8,982 nt of DNA, taken from NCBI GenBank assembly GCA_004556655.1, contig SFGF01000113.1, forward strand, positions 1-8,982, read 5' to 3'. The notes under the pieces were generated by a model. The model worked only from the letters and a program-made list of their open reading frames with translations, made no database searches and was not told the origin of the DNA. Shown here piece after piece: positions 5,765 through 8,982 of this stretch (the first letter of the stretch is position 1; each line of letters opens with the position of its first letter). The translations under genes were made by a program, and so were the position numbers. The stretch is from Lachnospiraceae bacterium (lineage in GTDB: Bacteria; Bacillota; Clostridia; Lachnospirales; Lachnospiraceae).

Positions 5765-6219
5765 TATTCTAATTCCTGCAGCATTTTTTCCGGGTCCTCT
5801 GCTGCTTTCACCCTATCATTTGCTTTAATAATAATTCCTTGCTCATCTATTAGATATGTTGTTCTTACAACCCCCATAGAAACCTTACCGTAATTTTTCT
5901 TTTCCTGCCATACATCGTATGTTTCAATTACGGTGCACTCCGGGTCTGCAAGAAGCGTAAATACCAATCCGTATTTTTCTACAAATTTTTTATGAGAAGC
6001 CACTGAATCCTTACTGACCCCAAGGACAACTGCTCCTTTCTCTGTAAACTGAGGATATCTTTCAGAAAATCCACATGCTTGCTTTGTACATCCCGGTGTA
6101 TTATCCTTTGGATAAAAATATAAAATAACCTTTTTTCCAATATAATCATTTAATTTATGCAATTTTCCATCTTGGTCAAACAGCTCAAAATCTGGTGCCT
6201 TGGTTCCTACTTCTAACAT
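5764..6219 (-). CDS. bcp: Bcp/PrxQ-type thiol peroxidase
   Basis: This 151-residue peroxiredoxin reduces hydrogen peroxide and organic hydroperoxides with thioredoxin as usual reductant, in the cytoplasm. The active-site segment PKDNTPGCTKQAC carries the peroxidatic C44 and, five residues on, the resolving C49, which marks the atypical two-Cys PrxQ/Bcp class. The VRTTYLID segment supplies the conserved active-site arginine region. The start at 6219 has AAAGGAG 6 bases upstream. It overlaps yaaA by one base downstream. Its leader contains the first copy of a 34-bp repeat shared with the gene upstream. A weak promoter may lie within that leader (TTGCAA then GATTAT, 17 bases apart). Confidence 0.95.
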   Translation of the reverse strand: MLEVGTKAPDFELFDQDGKLHKLNDYIGKKVILYFYPKDNTPGCTKQACGFSERYPQFTEKGAVVLGVSKDSVASHKKFVEKYGLVFTLLADPECTVIETYDVWQEKKNYGKVSMGVVRTTYLIDEQGIIIKANDRVKAAEDPEKMLQELE

Positions 6220-6243
6220 ACTTTACTCCTTTCTTAACGATGC

Positions 6244-6277
6244 GTAAAATTCAAATAATCACGTGCTTTCAGACTCT
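6244..6277. repeat. 34-bp imperfect direct repeat, copy A (in front of bcp)
   Basis: It matches copy B at 6730-6763 in 28 of 34 positions, including an unbroken core AAATTCAAATAATC. It lies 25 bases before the bcp start codon. Read on the minus strand, one frame gives SLKARDYLNFTHR followed by a stop, close to the peptide from copy B, so the repeat may descend from the end of a coding sequence. Confidence 0.7.
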
Positions 6278-6295
6278 TTGCAAGCCTGGAATTTG

Positions 6296-6718
6296 TTACT
6301 CTTTTGTATCGTAAATAATTTTGCCCGTAAAGTAAATTGAAATGTCCATTTGAACTAAATCTTCTGTTTCTAAGATAGATAAATAACCAGAATACAATAC
6401 TTGATTATACCCATATAATTCATCTACAATTTCAAAGCTATAGTTTTTGTATCTCTTTATAAAGTGTTCCAGTTCTAATTTCTCACCGTTGAATTTTCCA
6501 TAGTTTCCCCATTTGCTCTGCAACATAACGCAGGTACAATCAAAATCCACACCTTCGATTGTGATGTTTCCCTCGACCTGTTCAAAAGGTTCTGTAAGTT
6601 TTACATATCCGTCCTCAAATTCAAGTGCTATTGTCTTATCTTGAATTATAATCTTTTTGACCCGCATATCATGCAGACTATATGGAATGGGCGGATTGTG
6701 TTTATATTCTGTCCTCAT
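6296..6718 (-). CDS. Orphan 140-aa protein of unknown function
   Basis: I do not recognise this 140-residue protein. It is soluble, has no signal peptide or membrane segment, and appears beta-rich with alternating hydrophobic and charged residues (for example KKIIIQDKTIALEFEDG and GNITIEGVDFDC). Its N-terminus carries NPPIPYSLHDMRV. The size, acidity and position beside a toxin-antitoxin pair and a recombinase resemble immunity-type or small accessory proteins, but that is only an impression. The start at 6718 has GGGGAGG only 4 bases upstream, strong but tight. A small frame from 6786 ends in a TGA overlapping this ATG, but it lacks a ribosome binding site. The gene sits exactly between two 34-bp repeats, so the unit of gene plus one repeat (486 bases) could be gained or lost by recombination. 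Confidence 0.75.
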   Translation of the reverse strand: MRTEYKHNPPIPYSLHDMRVKKIIIQDKTIALEFEDGYVKLTEPFEQVEGNITIEGVDFDCTCVMLQSKWGNYGKFNGEKLELEHFIKRYKNYSFEIVDELYGYNQVLYSGYLSILETEDLVQMDISIYFTGKIIYDTKE

Positions 6719-6729
6719 GAGACCTCCCC

Positions 6730-6763
6730 GTCAAATTCAAATAATCGCATGCATTTAGACCCT
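6730..6763. repeat. 34-bp imperfect direct repeat, copy B (in front of orphan gene)
   Basis: This is the second copy of the repeat at 6244-6277, 486 bases away, with six mismatches. It lies 12 bases before the orphan gene's start. The corresponding frame reads GLNACDYLNLTGR, similar to copy A at the peptide level. It contains the palindrome GCATGC, where copy A has CACGTG one base over. Confidence 0.7.
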
Positions 6764-6800
6764 GTATAAAGAATGAATGCACGCATTATTAAATAAATAA

Positions 6801-7178
6801 TTACTCTTGATGTTCCAATACCCACCTAAGCATCGCTTCATACTCCAAGCTACCATCTGCTACTGAAAGAACCATTTCATATAGTTCATTTTGTGTATAC
6901 CGTAATTCAATTCCATTTAAAGCAAAAAATACAAGCATCGCATGCGTTCCTAGACGTTTGTTCCCATCCAACATACAATGATTTTGAATCAAACCATAGC
7001 CAAGACGTGCCCCTTTTGCTTGGATTGTTGGATATAATTCCACTCCGTCAAATACTTGAAATGGCGTCTCAATAGCCGATTCCAACAAATTGAAATCTCT
7101 TACACCATGGGTTCCACCAGTCTGTTCAATGAGCTGTGAATGGAGCATCAAAATCTGCTCTTTACTCAGTCTTTTCAT
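6801..7178 (-). CDS. doc: Doc-type toxin (Fic fold)
   Basis: The 125-residue length equals that of the P1 Doc family. The Fic/Doc active-site motif is H67-x3-D71-G72-N73-K74-R75, with the lysine typical of Doc rather than the glycine of AMPylating Fic proteins. P1 Doc stops translation by phosphorylating elongation factor Tu; the same activity is inferred here. Family features include the GVRDFNLLESAIETP segment at 25-39 and an ALNGIEL segment after the motif. Its ATG overlaps the antitoxin stop by four bases (ATGA) and GAGGTG lies 8 bases upstream within the antitoxin gene, so translation is coupled. All key residues are present, so the toxin looks intact. Confidence 0.9.
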   Translation of the reverse strand: MKRLSKEQILMLHSQLIEQTGGTHGVRDFNLLESAIETPFQVFDGVELYPTIQAKGARLGYGLIQNHCMLDGNKRLGTHAMLVFFALNGIELRYTQNELYEMVLSVADGSLEYEAMLRWVLEHQE

Positions 7179-7396
7179 TTAGCAAGCACCTCGTAAGCTT
7201 CTTTATTCTGTGCAAGTAATCGTTTTGAAATCTCAAGTACATCTTCATCCTTAGCTACAGCACTTTCATCCGCTTTGCTAAAATCGATTACTAAATATCT
7301 TGGTGCATTATTCTTAAGTATAACAACTGAGCCAAGCTCATCTACTAATCTTGCAACTTTTGAAAAGTTCTGATTTGCTTCTGTAATTGAAACCAT
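7175..7396 (-). CDS. phd: Phd/YefM-type antitoxin
   Basis: This 73-residue protein has the N-terminal DNA-binding and dimerisation signature of the Phd family (ITEANQNFSKVARLVDE, then VVILKNNAPRYLVID). A charged C-terminal tail (about 45-73) is the region that normally folds onto Doc and neutralises it. In this family the antitoxin precedes the toxin and represses their shared promoter. GGGAGG lies about 12 bases before the ATG, rather far, but no better start is visible. It overlaps the toxin by four bases. Confidence 0.88.
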   Translation of the reverse strand: MVSITEANQNFSKVARLVDELGSVVILKNNAPRYLVIDFSKADESAVAKDEDVLEISKRLLAQNKEAYEVLAK

Positions 7397-7430
7397 TGTA
7401 TGCGAACACCTCCCTAAATCTTATATCGTT

Positions 7431-7460
7431 AGTGTATCACTTTTTCTAGGATAAATTCAA
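7431..7460 (-). promoter_or_regulatory. Candidate toxin-antitoxin promoter with operator-like palindrome
   Basis: On the minus strand, TTGAAT (7455-7460) and TACACT (7431-7436, with TG one base before) are 18 bases apart. The -10 lies inside AGTG-ATA-CACT (7431-7441), a short palindrome close to the GTGTACAC-type sites known for P1 Phd, which fits autorepression. A perfect TATAAT at 7474-7479 is an alternative -10 but lacks a good -35. Confidence 0.4.
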
Positions 7461-7534
7461 CCTATTCCAATATATTATAGTTAAATATCTGCCATAAAGT
7501 GACTTGTTTAATTCCGTTCACTCTCGTAAAATCA

Positions 7535-8506
7535 CTATGAAATATATTTTCTATGTGACTGCTTCACGTTATTTTGATTTACTATAGCATATCTGAGCGT
7601 TGTATCTATCTGTTCATGTCCAAGTATTTTCTGTACTTGCTCTATCGGCATTCCCTTTTCAATTGCTCTAGTTGCCATAGTTCTCCTGAATTTATGTGGA
7701 TGCACCTTTTCTATACCCAACTTCTTACCCATTTCTCGCAGGCGCAATTCTACACCACTTTCAGTAAGTCTACTGTGTGGTTTATTCAGAGAAACAAATA
7801 ATGCACTATTATTATCTGTCCTTGATTCGATATAGTTTATCAAATGAATCTTTGTCTTTGCATCAAAATAAGCTTTACGTTCTTTATCTCCTTTTCCATA
7901 AACAACACATTCACGTTCCGAGAAATCTATATCATCAATGTTCAATCTTACCAATTCACCTACCCGAATTCCTGTCGAAAGCAAGAAATCAATCATTGCC
8001 CTGTCACGTAAATTATTACAATTATCCCTAAGGATTTCAACTTTCTCATCTGAAATAGTATCTTTTACAATAATCGCTGTCTTCACCTTATGAATTCTTT
8101 TCATCGGACTTTTTATAATATAATCTTCTTCCTCCAACCAAGAAAAGAATGTGGAAAGGCTTCTACGAATATTATCAATAGTTACCTTTCCACAATTATT
8201 TATCGTTTGATACTCTACAAGATATTTTCGTAGCATCTCGGTCGTTATCTTTATGACCGGATTATTTATTGTATCCAACATCTTTTCAATATTACACCTA
8301 TAATAGCGTATTGTTTTGTCAGAACACCCTTCTAAATGCTTGGCAGTTAAAAACATATCCAGAAATTCCTCATTACCGGTTTGTAAATAGTCAACTGTGT
8401 TATTCTCTGACAAACGATTTATTAAAACTTCTTGTAATTTCTGCATCTGTGATGCATTTAGTACCTCTGCCATATCATTGATAATGTTATAGATTTCTTT
8501 ACCCAT
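7535..8506 (-). CDS. Tyrosine recombinase (integrase/Xer family)
   Basis: This 323-residue protein is a complete tyrosine site-specific recombinase, which cuts and joins DNA through a 3'-phosphotyrosine intermediate. An N-terminal core-binding SAM-like domain spans about 45-135. The catalytic domain follows with all expected residues: R181 in TGIRVGEL, K205 in YGKGDKER, H271 and R274 in HPHKFRRT, H297 in LGHEQI and the nucleophile Y306 in TTLRYA. An extra 40-residue helical N-terminus precedes the core-binding domain. The start at 8506 has AAGGAG 9-10 bases upstream. It has its own promoter and a palindrome covering the -10 and ribosome binding site. No phage or conjugation genes are present, so it could serve a small island, a cassette system or an inversion switch. 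It is not the housekeeping XerC/D by context. Confidence 0.92.
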   Translation of the reverse strand: MGKEIYNIINDMAEVLNASQMQKLQEVLINRLSENNTVDYLQTGNEEFLDMFLTAKHLEGCSDKTIRYYRCNIEKMLDTINNPVIKITTEMLRKYLVEYQTINNCGKVTIDNIRRSLSTFFSWLEEEDYIIKSPMKRIHKVKTAIIVKDTISDEKVEILRDNCNNLRDRAMIDFLLSTGIRVGELVRLNIDDIDFSERECVVYGKGDKERKAYFDAKTKIHLINYIESRTDNNSALFVSLNKPHSRLTESGVELRLREMGKKLGIEKVHPHKFRRTMATRAIEKGMPIEQVQKILGHEQIDTTLRYAIVNQNNVKQSHRKYIS

Positions 8507-8514
8507 AAGAGCAC

Positions 8515-8532
8515 ACTCCTTTTTGAAGGAGT
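8515..8532. repeat. Inverted repeat over recombinase -10 and ribosome binding site
   Basis: On the minus strand, ACTCCTT-CAAA-AAGGAGT forms a perfect 7-bp stem with a 4-base loop, extendable by about three more pairs using G-U wobble. The right arm contains the AAGGAG ribosome binding site of the recombinase. The left arm overlaps the -10 box of its promoter. Confidence 0.7.
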
Positions 8533-8558
8533 ATAGCGCAGAAAAATCAGCACATCAA
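8530..8558 (-). promoter_or_regulatory. Recombinase promoter
   Basis: On the minus strand, TTGATG (8553-8558) and TATACT (8530-8535) are exactly 17 bases apart. The predicted transcript starts near 8523, inside the loop of the inverted repeat, leaving a leader of roughly 17-20 bases that is little more than the ribosome binding site. Confidence 0.6.
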
Positions 8559-8583
8559 CAGAGCGTATTACTGGAAGTTGTCT

Positions 8584-8862
8584 TTACTTCTTAGATTTAA
8601 AGATTATTAACACATTTACAAAAATCATTACAACGACATATATGCAAAGCAGAAAAAACATAGTTGGAACTACATCAAGCATTGCTGACCAATCACTTTT
8701 GTTTACCCAGTCTAAAACCATCTTATATTCAAGTAACAATGAAACAATCACAAGCACTAATGAACTAACAGATGCCCACATTGCCTTATCTCGTTTTTTT
8801 GATACCAGCACAAGTGAAACAATCGTTAAAACAACGCTTAATCCAATACATAATAGCCACAT
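8584..8862 (-). CDS. Small three-helix membrane protein, unknown function
   Basis: This 92-residue protein has three predicted membrane helices at about 2-20, 27-44 and 65-88. A polar loop (about 45-62, EYKMVLDWVNKSDWSAML) lies between the second and third, and the C-terminus is basic (KSKK). I do not recognise a characterised family. The start at 8862 is preferred over the in-frame ATG five codons upstream because GGAGG, 8 bases before 8862, overlaps that upstream ATG, while the upstream ATG has only a poor site of its own. It lies 77 bases before the recombinase, which has a separate promoter; read-through between them is possible. Confidence 0.75.
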   Translation of the reverse strand: MWLLCIGLSVVLTIVSLVLVSKKRDKAMWASVSSLVLVIVSLLLEYKMVLDWVNKSDWSAMLDVVPTMFFLLCIYVVVMIFVNVLIIFKSKK

Positions 8863-8895
8863 ATTTGATACCTCCATAAATTCCGATTGAACAAA

Positions 8896-8931
8896 ATCGC
8901 TGCGCGATGGCCTGCCAAGGCTGTGGCACAG
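8896..8931. repeat. GC-richer cluster of three small palindromes
   Basis: Within 36 bases lie ATCGC-TGC-GCGAT (8896-8908), TGCCA-N6-TGGCA (8913-8928) and CTGTG-G-CACAG (8921-8931), the last two overlapping. The block is clearly richer in G and C than its surroundings. The first hairpin is followed on the minus strand by TTTTG, so it may act as a weak terminator for a gene beyond the window. It could instead be the end of a repetitive or mobile element. No gene is visible from 8863 to 8982. Confidence 0.4.
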
Positions 8932-8982
8932 TTTTCTATTCCTAAATTAAAAAGCAGTGGAAACCAAGTCCTAATAGTAGTA

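Noticed and set aside
6715..6786. Leader peptide of 23 codons ending in an ATGA overlap with the orphan gene
   Set aside because: The overlap is neat, but there is no ribosome binding site before its ATG, and it runs through the 34-bp repeat in a frame not kept open in the other copy.
7465..7534. Sigma-54 promoter or strong terminator after the recombinase
   Set aside because: TGGCAG is present without the matching GC element at the right distance, and no stem followed by a T run is visible.

Overview
The window reads as chromosomal DNA of an AT-rich, strictly anaerobic Firmicute. A gut Lachnospiraceae relative is my best guess, based on strong GGAGG-type ribosome binding sites, sigma-A style promoters and a rubrerythrin / desulfoferrodoxin / double-rubredoxin gene set. 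The genus is inference; no rRNA or tRNA lies in the window. Every supported gene is on the minus strand, so transcription runs from high to low coordinates.

Right part (about 6.3-8.9 kb) is accessory. In transcription order it holds a small three-helix membrane protein of unknown function, a complete tyrosine recombinase with its own promoter, a Phd/Doc toxin-antitoxin pair, and an orphan 140-aa protein. The orphan gene lies between two copies of a 34-bp imperfect repeat that sit just in front of it and in front of the next gene. A perfect 7-bp-arm inverted repeat overlaps both the -10 box and the ribosome binding site of the recombinase.

Left part (about 0.2-6.2 kb) is a defence island against oxygen and peroxide. 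First come a Bcp-type peroxiredoxin and YaaA, overlapping by one base. A well-formed promoter (4969-4997) then starts a tight run of genes: a DUF134 helix-turn-helix / NifX-like fusion with a Cys/His-rich tail, a CoA-disulfide-reductase-like flavoprotein with a C-terminal rhodanese domain, a protein with a rubredoxin at each end, a dicluster ferredoxin joined in frame to a rubrerythrin that itself carries two rubredoxin domains, and desulfoferrodoxin. The likely logic is that reducing power from flavoprotein and ferredoxin passes through rubredoxin domains to rubrerythrin (peroxide to water) and desulfoferrodoxin (superoxide to peroxide). Bcp would remove residual hydroperoxides and YaaA would limit free iron. 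The DUF134-NifX protein is a plausible sensor or regulator; that role is inference.

The most interesting points are these. (1) The ferredoxin and rubrerythrin genes are joined through a run of eight A; one A fewer would recreate an ATGA stop/start overlap, and the rubrerythrin keeps its own ribosome binding site. (2) The recombinase leader is arranged so that read-through transcripts, but not its own short transcript, could hide the ribosome binding site. (3) The repeat-flanked orphan gene looks like an exchangeable cassette. (4) A cluster of TTATC/GATAA sites, including one perfect DnaA box, lies downstream of a strong promoter that fires out of the left edge.
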